Below are positions 1 to 5,695 of a stretch of 9,858 bases of DNA, piece by piece (the stretch's first letter is position 1; each line of letters opens with the position of its first letter). A model generated the notes under the pieces. It ran no database searches. It was given only the letters and a program-made list of their open reading frames with translations, and was not told where the DNA came from. The stretch covers positions 1 to 9,858 of the forward strand of contig CANBFZ010000038.1 in the NCBI GenBank assembly GCA_947367725.1, read 5' to 3'. This DNA comes from an uncultured Eubacterium sp. (GTDB lineage Bacteria; Bacillota; Clostridia; Peptostreptococcales; Anaerovoracaceae). A program made the position numbers and the translations under genes.

Positions 1-14
1 TAATCCTGCAAAAC

Positions 15-51
15 GAAAAGAGGCAGAGCCAATCCGGTTCTGTCTCTTTTC
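15..51. terminator. Terminator-like hairpin at the left edge
   Basis: Bases 15-30 pair with 36-51 in a continuous 16-bp stem with two G-U pairs and a 5-nt loop (AATCC). The outer part of the stem is A-rich on the left arm and T-rich on the right (CTCTTTTC). It probably ends a transcript coming from the left of the window. Because the left arm carries AAAAG, it could also act on the other strand. The gene it serves is outside the window. Confidence 0.6.
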
Positions 52-90
52 ATAAGGCGGACTTCTGCATGTCGGTTAGATTGATATGAC

Positions 91-142
91 ATTGAAATCT
101 GATAAATGATTGAAATATAGCGATATATAATGATATTGAAAT
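91..142. repeat. Three direct ATTGAAAT repeats in AT-rich spacer
   Basis: The octamer ATTGAAAT occurs at 91-98, 109-116 and 135-142, all in the same orientation, in an AT-rich spacer about 45-95 bp upstream of the -35 box at 186. The second and third copies are separated by ATATAGCG and ATATAATG. They could be operator half-sites or simply low-complexity sequence. No protein can be named. Confidence 0.3.
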
Positions 143-185
143 GAAAAAATGTGTAAAAATATAACCAAAAATTGCATGTAATCTA

Positions 186-214
186 TTGACAAATTTATTT
201 GGATATGGTATTCT
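186..214 (+). promoter_or_regulatory. Housekeeping-sigma promoter of the CAP protein gene
   Basis: A perfect -35 TTGACA (186-191) is followed by a 17-bp spacer and the -10 TATTCT (209-214). Transcription should start at about 220-222, right at the 5' edge of the riboswitch aptamer, so the mRNA begins with the sensor. The outermost pairs of aptamer stem P1 may therefore not be transcribed. Confidence 0.75.
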
Positions 215-217
215 GGG

Positions 218-303
218 AAAGTAATTTAAAAGGCAAAATCGTTGTGAAGCGATGACGCAAAGCTATAGGGTCTTGTCAAAAACAAGATAGCCAGTTGTAC
301 TTT
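218..303 (+). ncRNA. Cyclic di-GMP-I riboswitch aptamer (GEMM-I)
   Basis: Both hallmark sequences are present: GGCAAA (232-237) and GACGCAAAGC (254-263). Between them ATCGTT (238-243) and AGCGAT (248-253) form a 6-bp stem capped by the GNRA tetraloop GTGA. A second arm pairs GCTAT (262-266) with ATAGC (287-291), continues in a TCTTG/CAAGA inner stem, and carries the AGGG internal loop expected to receive the tetraloop. The conserved GCC of the ligand pocket follows at 290-292. A closing stem can form from AAAGTA (218-223) and TACTTT (298-303). The family binds the second messenger c-di-GMP. It lies between the promoter at 186-214 and the terminator at 336-371, so it probably controls read-through into the CAP protein gene. 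Confidence 0.88.
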
Positions 304-335
304 ACAGTTAACAGAAATGTTTAATTGGAACAGGG

Positions 336-371
336 TAGTCTGGCGCATTGCGTGTGTGAGGCTATTTTTTT
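336..371 (+). terminator. Intrinsic terminator of the riboswitch expression platform
   Basis: TAGTCT (336-341) pairs with AGGCTA (359-364). After one G-G mismatch the stem continues as GCGCA (343-347) with TGTGT (353-357), using G-U pairs, around a 5-nt loop. Seven T residues (365-371) follow directly. It lies 33 nt after the aptamer and before the RBS at 425-430, so it can stop transcription before the coding region. Its 5' arm can instead pair with aptamer bases 290-294 and 298-300, the likely antiterminator. Confidence 0.75.
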
Positions 372-438
372 ATGTCTAAAAACTGTAGTGCAATACAAAA
401 AGAATGAAGAAGGAAAAGTTTTAGAAAGGAAGAACATA

Positions 439-1503
439 GTGAAAACATTTAGAAATTTTGTTTTAAATCTTTGTGTAGTGCTTACGGTCACCATGACAGC
501 CGGTCAGGTGATTTATGCAGCAGAATCTCAACATGGCGCAACCATGTGTGCCCAGGCAGAGGTCAAAATGCCCACTTCTGTCAAGGCGATTTCTTCAGGA
601 ACAAGTACGATTCGACTTTCCTGGAAAAAGGTTAGCGGAGCGGAAACCTACCAAATTTATCGCTGTAATGCGAAATCCAATACTTGGAAGAAGGTTCGCA
701 CCACAGCCAAAACAGCAGCTACTTTTACAGGATTATCCCAAAATAAGACATACCGATTCAAAGTTCGCGCAGTTGATTCTGGACGCGTTTCAGCATTCAG
801 CAGTCAGGTGTCTGCGAAGACTGGTGTAGTAACAAAGATTTCTCTTAGCAGAAAAACAAAGGCTCTTTATGGGTGTGAATCTTTTACACTGAAGGCGACA
901 GTGACGGCTAATGCACCATCTAAAGCAGTGCAATGGTCGAGTTCTAATGCCAGGATCGCCACCGTCAATAATGCGGGGAAAGTCACGGCGAAAGGAAAAG
1001 GACTCGTGAAAATTACGGCAAAAGCCCATAACGGTGTTACCACATCTTGTCTGGTATCGGTAAGTTCTGCATTTGACAAGGCGTACCAGCAAGAAATGTT
1101 GCGGTTAGTCAACAATTTGAGAAAAAAGAAGGGACGGAATACTCTGCGTTATGAGTATGAGTTGCAGCCGGCAACGGATACACGGGCGTATGAAGCTTGG
1201 GCGTACAAACAGATGGGGCATATGCGTTATAATAAGTATGGAAAAGAGACTACTTTCAATTCTGTGTATACAGACTTAGGGATAAATCTGTACTATAACG
1301 GTACAGGCGAAAATCTAGCCTGGCGCAGCAATTCTTTTACCGATCCGATTGTAGCGGCGCGCGCATACTTTGAACAGTGGAAGAATTCTCCCGGACATAG
1401 AGAGAATATGCTCCGAAAAGATGCCAAGTCTATGGCAGTATCTTATTTTTACCAGAGCGGACAAAAGTTTGCAGGTGCGTCAGCACAGTTGTTTTTAGGT
1501 TAA
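439..1503 (+). CDS. Secreted FN3-Big2-CAP domain protein
   Basis: This is a 354-residue exported protein. Residues 1-27 form a signal peptide (basic MKTFR-type start, hydrophobic core, cleavage near IYA/AES). An FN3 domain spans about 43-128 and a Big2 bacterial Ig-like domain about 130-208 (WSSSN and GKVTAKGKG motifs). A CAP/SCP-PR1 domain spans about 212-354, with the family's conserved H261, GENLAW (290-295) and W314-xxSPGHRENM. CAP proteins are extracellular with varied roles; FN3 and Big2 domains usually act as surface spacers or adhesion modules. No LPXTG anchor or choline-binding repeat is visible, so release or non-covalent wall association is likely. GTG 439 is chosen because AAAGGA (425-430) lies 8 nt upstream and the signal peptide begins there. 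The frame is open to a TTG at 325, but that extension would run through the terminator. Control by c-di-GMP is inferred from the leader. The biochemical activity is unknown. Confidence 0.88.
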   Translation: MKTFRNFVLNLCVVLTVTMTAGQVIYAAESQHGATMCAQAEVKMPTSVKAISSGTSTIRLSWKKVSGAETYQIYRCNAKSNTWKKVRTTAKTAATFTGLSQNKTYRFKVRAVDSGRVSAFSSQVSAKTGVVTKISLSRKTKALYGCESFTLKATVTANAPSKAVQWSSSNARIATVNNAGKVTAKGKGLVKITAKAHNGVTTSCLVSVSSAFDKAYQQEMLRLVNNLRKKKGRNTLRYEYELQPATDTRAYEAWAYKQMGHMRYNKYGKETTFNSVYTDLGINLYYNGTGENLAWRSNSFTDPIVAARAYFEQWKNSPGHRENMLRKDAKSMAVSYFYQSGQKFAGASAQLFLG

Positions 1504-1509
1504 TGGGAT

Positions 1510-1538
1510 TCGAAAAGATTGGAAAATCGGTTTTTCGA
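1510..1538 (+). terminator. Hairpin after the CAP protein gene, first of a tandem pair
   Basis: TCGAAAA (1510-1516) pairs with TTTTCGA (1532-1538), and GATT (1517-1520) with AATC (1525-1528), around a GGAA tetraloop with a 3-nt bulge. It starts 6 nt after the stop codon. No clean T run follows, so it may protect the 3' end or assist the stronger hairpin at 1555. Confidence 0.35.
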
Positions 1539-1554
1539 TATGACGGAAGGGAAG

Positions 1555-1588
1555 AAGTCGCAGTTATAAAAAACTGCTGGACTTTTTC
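1555..1588 (+). terminator. Intrinsic terminator of the CAP protein gene
   Basis: AAGTC-GCAGTT (1555-1565) pairs with AACTGC (1572-1577) and GACTT (1580-1584), with a 2-nt TG bulge and an A-rich loop. It ends in five T residues (1583-1587). The -35 box of the putative pyrG promoter overlaps its 3' arm. Confidence 0.65.
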
Positions 1589-1606
1589 CTGCAAAAGTCG
1601 TATAAT
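1578..1606 (+). promoter_or_regulatory. Putative pyrG promoter
   Basis: TGGACT (1578-1583, 4 of 6 to TTGACA), a 17-bp spacer and a perfect TATAAT (1601-1606). The predicted start is near 1612-1614, giving a 5' leader of about 160 nt before pyrG. The start region (TTCAGTAAT) lacks the GGGC initiation sequence that Bacillus subtilis pyrG uses for reiterative transcription control, so that mechanism is not apparent here. Confidence 0.5.
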
Positions 1607-1632
1607 AATTCAGTAATATTATTTATAAAATT

Positions 1633-1745
1633 GCGCAAAAACATAATGGAAATAAGGAAGAGATGGCGAATTGCTGAGAATTTCGGGATCTTATGTATCC
1701 TTCTCACAAAAATTGCCGGAAGCCTTATTTTTTTCGTTTTTGCGC
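1633..1745 (+). promoter_or_regulatory. Long nested hairpin leader of pyrG
   Basis: The leader folds on itself over about 113 nt. GCGCAAAAAC (1633-1642) is an exact complement of GTTTTTGCGC (1736-1745). Inside it AAATAAGG (1650-1657) pairs with CCTTATTT (1723-1730), GGC-AATT (1665-1672, one bulged G) with AATTGCC (1711-1717), TGAGAA (1675-1680) with TTCTCA (1701-1706), and GGAT (1686-1689) with ATCC (1697-1700). A run of seven T (1728-1734) overlaps the AAATAAGG stem, so an inner terminator form is also possible. It ends 12 nt before the pyrG Shine-Dalgarno. Attenuation by nucleotide level is an inference. I do not recognise a named RNA family. Confidence 0.5.
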
Positions 1746-1772
1746 TTATTTATTTTTGGAAGGAGTGCGGTG

Positions 1773-3374
1773 ATGAAAAAATATATCTTTGTGACAGGTG
1801 GCGTGGTATCTGGTCTTGGAAAGGGGATTACGGCGGCGTCTCTGGGGAGGCTTTTAAAAGCCAGAGGTTTGAAAGTAGCAGCGCAGAAATTGGACCCATA
1901 TATTAACATCGACCCGGGGACGATGAGTCCTTATCAGCACGGAGAGGTTTTTGTTACAGAAGACGGCGCGGAGACGGATCTGGATTTGGGGCATTATGAA
2001 CGTTTTATCGATGAAAATCTGAATCAATTCAGCAATCTGACCACAGGAAAAGTATACTGGAACGTACTGAACAAGGAGAGAAACGGCGATTATCTGGGCA
2101 GTACAGTACAGGTGATTCCTCATGTGACCAACGAAATCAAATCGTTTATTTATAATGTAGGTGAAACTTCGGAGGCAGACGTGATTATTACGGAAATCGG
2201 CGGTACGGTAGGAGATATTGAGAGTCAGCCATTTTTGGAAGCGATTCGTCAGGTGTCATTGGAAGTGGGCAAAGAAAACTGCATCTTTGTTCATGTGACT
2301 TTGGTGCCGTATATCAAGAGTTCCGGCGAACACAAGTCTAAGCCGACGCAGCATTCGGTCAAAGAACTGCGCGCGTTGGGGATTTCGCCGGATATCATCG
2401 TTATGCGGGTGGATGAACCGGTAGATCAGGATATCATCGACAAAATCGCACTGTTCTGTAATGTAAAAAAGGACTGTGTCATAGAAAATATAACGCTGCC
2501 GACTTTGTATGAAGCGCCTGTGATGCTGGAAAAATCCAACTTAAGCTGGATTGTCTGCAGGGAATTGGGCATCAATGCCGGTCCATGTGAATTGAAAGAT
2601 TGGAATGCCATGCTTGCTCGTATTGCACATCGAACCAGGACTGTCACCATCGGTCTGGTAGGAAAATATGTGAAACTCCACGATGCATATCTTTCTGTGG
2701 CAGAAGCGCTGCATCATGGCGGCTACGAAAACGATACCTGCGTCGAAATCAAATGGATTGAGGCAGAGAATGTGACAGCGGAAAATGTCGCATCGATTTT
2801 AGGCGATGTGGATGGAATTTTAGTACCGGGCGGTTTTGGTGATCGCGGTATCGAGGGAAAGGTACAGGCGGCAAAATATGCCAGGGAGCATGACGTGCCG
2901 TATCTTGGTATTTGCCTTGGCATGCAGACGGCAGTGATAGAATTTGCCAGAGATGTGCTGGGATATGCGGATGCAGATTCCGGAGAGTTCGCTGCGGGGG
3001 GGAAACACAATGTCATCGATTTGATGGCAGATCAGCAGGGGAACCTGCCCAAAGGCGGTACGATGCGGCTGGGGGCTTATCCGTGCAGCGTAAAGACGGG
3101 CACCGTACTGGAAAAAGCCTACGGCGCTTCGAACATCAGCGAACGGCATCGGCACAGATATGAATTTAACAATGCGTATAGAGAAGAAATGGAACGAGCG
3201 GGGCTTACTGTCTGCGGCACATCGCCTGACGGAAGACTGGTGGAGGCCGTGGAACTTACAGATAAAAAGTTTTTCGTTGCCGTTCAGTATCATCCGGAGT
3301 TTAAATCGAGACCCAACCATGCGCATCCGCTGTTCCGGAAATTTATCGCAGTGGCGGTGACATCACAGAAGTAG
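1773..3374 (+). CDS. pyrG: CTP synthase (glutamine-hydrolysing)
   Basis: Cytosolic enzyme of the last step of de novo CTP synthesis: UTP + ATP + glutamine gives CTP + ADP + phosphate + glutamate. The 533 residues match the usual length. The amidoligase domain (about 1-270) opens with KKYIFVTGG and the P-loop SGLGKG (13-18), with [13 protein letters not shown] (39-51) and Mg-binding D71 and E141. The class I glutamine amidotransferase domain (about 290-530) has the oxyanion-loop region PGGFGDRG (352-359), nucleophile C381 in GICLGMQ, and H507/E509 in YHPEF, a complete triad. ATG 1773 is chosen for GGAAGGAG (1758-1765) and the conserved MKKYIF start; upstream codons in this frame fall in the hairpin leader. 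The gene is a single-gene unit with its own promoter and converges with spoIIID. A G7 run at 2996-3002 encodes Gly-Gly and does not break the frame. Confidence 0.98.
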   Translation: MKKYIFVTGGVVSGLGKGITAASLGRLLKARGLKVAAQKLDPYINIDPGTMSPYQHGEVFVTEDGAETDLDLGHYERFIDENLNQFSNLTTGKVYWNVLNKERNGDYLGSTVQVIPHVTNEIKSFIYNVGETSEADVIITEIGGTVGDIESQPFLEAIRQVSLEVGKENCIFVHVTLVPYIKSSGEHKSKPTQHSVKELRALGISPDIIVMRVDEPVDQDIIDKIALFCNVKKDCVIENITLPTLYEAPVMLEKSNLSWIVCRELGINAGPCELKDWNAMLARIAHRTRTVTIGLVGKYVKLHDAYLSVAEALHHGGYENDTCVEIKWIEAENVTAENVASILGDVDGILVPGGFGDRGIEGKVQAAKYAREHDVPYLGICLGMQTAVIEFARDVLGYADADSGEFAAGGKHNVIDLMADQQGNLPKGGTMRLGAYPCSVKTGTVLEKAYGASNISERHRHRYEFNNAYREEMERAGLTVCGTSPDGRLVEAVELTDKKFFVAVQYHPEFKSRPNHAHPLFRKFIAVAVTSQK

Positions 3375-3407
3375 TTAGACTGTGTGCGCCTTTTCTTTCC
3401 TTATATA

Positions 3408-3456
3408 AAAATAAAGGGAACGCATATACATTGTATAAACATACCCTTTATTTTTT
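3408..3456. terminator. Bidirectional terminator between pyrG and spoIIID
   Basis: AAAATAAAGGG (3408-3418) pairs with CCCTTTATTTT (3444-3454). Inside the large loop TATAC (3425-3429) can pair with GTATA (3433-3437). A T run continues to 3456 on the plus strand, and the A-rich left arm supplies T residues on the minus strand. It lies between the two convergent stop codons, so it can end both genes. Confidence 0.75.
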
Positions 3457-3466
3457 ATTATTTGCA

Positions 3467-3721
3467 TTACTCGTCCTGATGACTGTATTTTTCTCTGGTG
3501 GCAAGGCCGCCTCGTATATGTCTTTCTGCTTTGTTGACGTCCAGTACGGTTTTTACCTGTGCGGCAAGGGAAGGACTGATTTCCTGCAGCCTTTCTGTAA
3601 CGTCTTTGTGTACAGTGCTTTTGCTGACCTTGAATTCTTTTGCAGCGGCTCTGACAGTCGAATTAGTCGAAATAATATAATTGGCCAGCGAAAGTACTCT
3701 CTCTTCTATGTAATCCTTCAT
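3467..3721 (-). CDS. spoIIID: Sporulation transcription factor SpoIIID
   Basis: An 84-residue DNA-binding protein that acts in the mother cell during sporulation, switching transcription between the sigma-E and sigma-K programmes by activating some sigma-E genes and repressing others. The MKDYIEERV start, the helix-turn-helix STVRAAAKEFKVSKSTVHKD (about 21-40), the following TERL, and the C-terminal ERHIRGG-ATR-KY segment are diagnostic of the family. Length is close to clostridial members and slightly shorter than the B. subtilis protein. ATG 3721 is preferred to the in-frame GTG at 3730, because AAGGAG sits only 2 nt from that GTG but 11 nt from the ATG, and the family begins MKDY. The gene has its own sigma-E-like promoter, although no clear terminator separates it from the lysR gene upstream on the same strand. 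Its presence marks the host as an endospore former. Confidence 0.96.
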   Translation of the reverse strand: MKDYIEERVLSLANYIISTNSTVRAAAKEFKVSKSTVHKDVTERLQEISPSLAAQVKTVLDVNKAERHIRGGLATREKYSHQDE

Positions 3722-3755
3722 AATAAACACCGCTCCTTAAACTCAAGTTAGAACC

Positions 3756-3784
3756 AATATATGCAGGCAGCAGTGCAGATATGC
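3756..3784 (-). promoter_or_regulatory. Sigma-E-like promoter of spoIIID
   Basis: On the minus strand GCATATCT (3784-3777) and CATATATT (3763-3756) are separated by 13 nt. They resemble the sigma-E -35 (ATAT core) and -10 (CATACAnT) elements. Transcription would start near 3750, about 30 nt before the ATG, with AAGGAG in between. Sigma-E control of spoIIID is established in Bacillus; the site here is read from sequence only. Confidence 0.55.
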
Positions 3785-3868
3785 AAGGAATCCTATTTCT
3801 GGAAACGCAATTTGTACATTGTTTTTTTGCATGGAATGGCGGTGTAAAAGGTTACAGAGTGAACGCGT

Positions 3869-4741
3869 TTAGAGATGTTCTGTCCACACTTTTATATGCT
3901 CCCAAAAGTCGGAAGCAGCAGCGGAAAGCAGCGCTTTGTCTTTGCAGGCAATCCCGATTTGCCGAAACCGGGGCGGATGCAGCGGAATGGCGACAATTTT
4001 TCTATCAAAGCCTCGCACCATCATCTGTGACATTAAGCTGGTGCCTAGACCTTGTTCTACCATGGCGATGACGGCATGATCGTCACTTTCTACAAACGCA
4101 GGGTGCAAAGTAACGCCTGCTTGCTCCAGCACCTCGGTGATTTCATCGTCTACCCCTTCGTTGAGTGCAATATAAGGAAGGGTTTTCAACTCCTCTAACG
4201 TAAAATCTGTGTGGGCTGCCTGGGGCGCCTGGGCAGAAAAGACGCCGATGATCGGATCCTGGTAGAGAAATATTTCGTGGCAGTCTGTTGCAGTGCCGTA
4301 GCGGGTAAATCCTATATCTACCTGATTTTTCTGCACCCAGTCGACGATCTGGTCGTTGTTGCCGTGCAGCAGCTGAAACCGCACACCGGGATGCAGACGA
4401 GTAAATTCTTTGATGATGCTAGGCAGCCATTGGGCAGAAATACTATTAAACGTACCGATGGTAATCAGCCCTATGTCCAGATTTCTGATTTCAGCGGCAC
4501 ACTGCATCAGGCGGCGCTGTTCTACAAGCAGCGCTTTTATGTGCGGCAGGATCAGCTTGCCTTCCGCGGTGAGACAGACGCCGTGCCTTCCGCGGAGAAA
4601 CAGTGGAAATCCTAGTTCTGCTTCGATTGTATTGAGCATGCGGGTTAATCCTGACTGGGAGTAGCCCAGCTGTTCGGCAGCAGCTGTTAAGGTGCCGGCC
4701 TCCAGAATTTTGAATAGCATTTCGTATTGTGTAATTTGCAT
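3869..4741 (-). CDS. LysR-family transcriptional regulator
   Basis: A 290-residue LysR-type regulator. The N-terminal winged helix-turn-helix (about 1-60) shows the family pattern: GTLTAAAEQLGYSQSGLTRMLNTIEAELGFPLFLR, followed by LTAEG. A linker helix (about 60-88) leads to a periplasmic-binding-protein-like effector domain (about 90-290) opening with LITIGTFNSISAQWLPSII. The second half includes the conserved MVEQGLGTSLMS segment (227-238). ATG 4741 is chosen because GGAGG ends 6 nt upstream and it gives the standard LysR N-terminus; the frame stays open upstream, but those 54 codons overlap the promoter. The ligand and target genes cannot be read from the sequence. LysR regulators often control a divergent neighbour, but the divergent gene here is phoB-like and has a Pho box, so that link is doubtful. 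No clear terminator follows the stop. Confidence 0.93.
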   Translation of the reverse strand: MQITQYEMLFKILEAGTLTAAAEQLGYSQSGLTRMLNTIEAELGFPLFLRGRHGVCLTAEGKLILPHIKALLVEQRRLMQCAAEIRNLDIGLITIGTFNSISAQWLPSIIKEFTRLHPGVRFQLLHGNNDQIVDWVQKNQVDIGFTRYGTATDCHEIFLYQDPIIGVFSAQAPQAAHTDFTLEELKTLPYIALNEGVDDEITEVLEQAGVTLHPAFVESDDHAVIAMVEQGLGTSLMSQMMVRGFDRKIVAIPLHPPRFRQIGIACKDKALLSAAASDFWEHIKVWTEHL

Positions 4742-4758
4742 GAATGACCTCCGTTTGA

Positions 4759-4778
4759 CGGTGCATCTTTTGACACCG
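4759..4778 (-). promoter_or_regulatory. Inverted repeat in the lysR leader
   Basis: CGGTG (4759-4763) and CACCG (4774-4778) form a 5-bp inverted repeat around a 10-nt centre, overlapping two TTTGAC direct repeats (4754-4759 and 4769-4774). It sits just upstream of the Shine-Dalgarno at 4748-4752. It could be a LysR autoregulatory site or a small RNA hairpin near the RBS. Evidence is weak. Confidence 0.25.
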
Positions 4779-4841
4779 CGCATTATATTATTAAAAATCA
4801 TGAAAATAGAAAGAACCATTACATAAAGACATGCCATTCTT

Positions 4842-4869
4842 AGTATATTGCGAAACAGAAATTTGTCAA
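4842..4869 (-). promoter_or_regulatory. Promoter of the lysR gene
   Basis: On the minus strand a perfect TTGACA (4869-4864) is followed by a 16-bp spacer and TATACT (4847-4842). The predicted start is near 4835, leaving a leader of about 94 nt before ATG 4741. It is separate from the rightward Pho promoter, whose box begins at 4935. Confidence 0.65.
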
Positions 4870-4934
4870 CAGGTAGGAACGCCGCGCGAGCACGCATCAG
4901 CATTTTTGCATGTTTTTCCTTTCTGCGGGAAAAC

Positions 4935-4972
4935 TTAACATGAATTTAACATGAATTTACTGGCTTTTCAAA
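4935..4972 (+). promoter_or_regulatory. Pho box: PhoP/PhoB-type direct repeats
   Basis: TTAACA (4935-4940), TTAACA (4946-4951) and TTACTG (4957-4962) are spaced exactly 11 bp apart with the identical spacer TGAAT. A fourth looser copy, TTCAAA (4967-4972), follows. This matches the Firmicutes PhoP box, 6-bp TT(A/C/T)ACA repeats about 11 bp apart. It ends 6 bp before the -10 of the response-regulator operon, an activating position, so the operon is probably autoregulated under phosphate limitation. Confidence 0.75.
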
Positions 4973-4984
4973 CGTGCTTATAGT
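4956..4984 (+). promoter_or_regulatory. Promoter core of the phosphate operon
   Basis: The -10 TATAGT (4979-4984) has, 17 bp upstream, only a weak -35 TTTACT (4956-4961) that lies inside the Pho box. A poor -35 overlapped by activator repeats is typical of PhoP-activated promoters. The start is expected near 4991, followed at once by the Shine-Dalgarno AAGGAG (4997-5002). Confidence 0.6.
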
Positions 4985-5011
4985 AGACTTAAATCGAAGG
5001 AGAAACGTGAG

Positions 5012-5695
5012 ATGATTTATTTGGTAGAAGATGATGACAGTATTCGCGAATTGGTATTATACACGCTGCATCATGCAGGCTATGGTGCAAAGGGATTTTC
5101 TGCACCGTCTCTGTTCTGGGCGGCAATGGAGCAGGAACTGCCGCGGCTGATTCTCCTTGATATCATGCTGCCTGAAGAGGATGGTCTGGCTGTTTTAAAA
5201 CGGCTTCGTGCCTCACGCAGAACGGCAAGAACACCGGTTATGATGTTGACTGCGAAGGGGACAGAATATGATAAAGTCATTGGACTGGACTATGGTGCAG
5301 ACGACTATATGCCCAAACCATTTGGGATGATGGAACTGCTGGCGCGGGTCAGAGCCCTTTTACGCCGGGCATCTACGACGGATAGACCGCAGGAATACCA
5401 GATTGGCGGGCTGTATCTTTCCTTGGCAAGGCACGTTGTGCAAGTGGATGGGAGAGATGTGGCGCTGACCTTGAAAGAATTTGAAATGCTGGCGCTTCTG
5501 CTAGAAAATCGTGGGGTGGTGTTTACCAGAGATCAGCTGCTGTCTAGAATCTGGGGCTATGGATTTGATGGAGAAAGTCGTACTGTCGATGTGCACATTC
5601 GGTCTTTGCGCCAGAAATTGAAGGCGTATGGACGATGGATTGAAACGGTCAGAGGTATTGGCTATAAGATGGGAGAAACTACGGATGAAGAATAG
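5012..5695 (+). CDS. PhoB/PhoP-type response regulator (OmpR family)
   Basis: A 227-residue two-domain regulator. The receiver domain (1-115) has acidic residues E6-D7-D8, phospho-acceptor D50 in LLDIMLP, T80 and K102 in PKPF: a complete active site. The winged-helix OmpR-type DNA-binding domain (about 128-221) has LTLKEFEMLALL, RDQLLSRIWGY and RTVDVHIRSLRQKL, ending in ETVRGIGYKM. When phosphorylated by the partner kinase it should bind direct repeats such as the Pho box at 4935. The assignment to the phosphate regulon rests on that box, the PhoR-like kinase and the downstream phosphate transporter; the sequence alone would only say OmpR family. ATG 5012 has AAGGAG 9 nt upstream. It is the first gene of a three-gene operon, and its end overlaps the kinase start by 11 nt, which suggests coupled translation. 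Confidence 0.95.
   Translation: MIYLVEDDDSIRELVLYTLHHAGYGAKGFSAPSLFWAAMEQELPRLILLDIMLPEEDGLAVLKRLRASRRTARTPVMMLTAKGTEYDKVIGLDYGADDYMPKPFGMMELLARVRALLRRASTTDRPQEYQIGGLYLSLARHVVQVDGRDVALTLKEFEMLALLLENRGVVFTRDQLLSRIWGYGFDGESRTVDVHIRSLRQKLKAYGRWIETVRGIGYKMGETTDEE

Noticed and set aside
404..424. Tiny ORF (ATG at 404, six codons then TAG) just before the CAP gene RBS as a leader peptide
   Set aside because: It is very short, has no convincing Shine-Dalgarno, and the region is A/G-rich so such an ORF is expected by chance.
325..438. TTG at 325 as start of the CAP protein, adding 38 N-terminal residues
   Set aside because: The extension would be encoded by the riboswitch terminator and its T run, has no good RBS, and would put a long charged segment before the signal peptide. 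GTG 439 has AAAGGA 8 nt upstream.
1633..1745. The pyrG leader hairpin as a MITE with target-site duplication
   Set aside because: Flanks are AT-rich and give no convincing duplication; without a genome search the mobile-element reading has no support beyond the inverted ends.
1671..1772. N-terminal extension of CTP synthase from a TTG at 1671
   Set aside because: The codons lie inside the hairpin leader, CTP synthases begin at MKKYIF, and the ATG at 1773 has a proper GGAAGGAG.
2820..3326. Long minus-strand open frame inside pyrG (168 codons)
   Set aside because: It overlaps the certain CTP synthase gene entirely, has no recognisable motif and no RBS context; it is a shadow frame.
4742..4903. 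54-residue N-terminal extension of the LysR regulator
   Set aside because: It covers the lysR promoter (TTGACA/TATACT) and leader; LysR proteins begin directly before the helix-turn-helix, and GGAGG marks ATG 4741.
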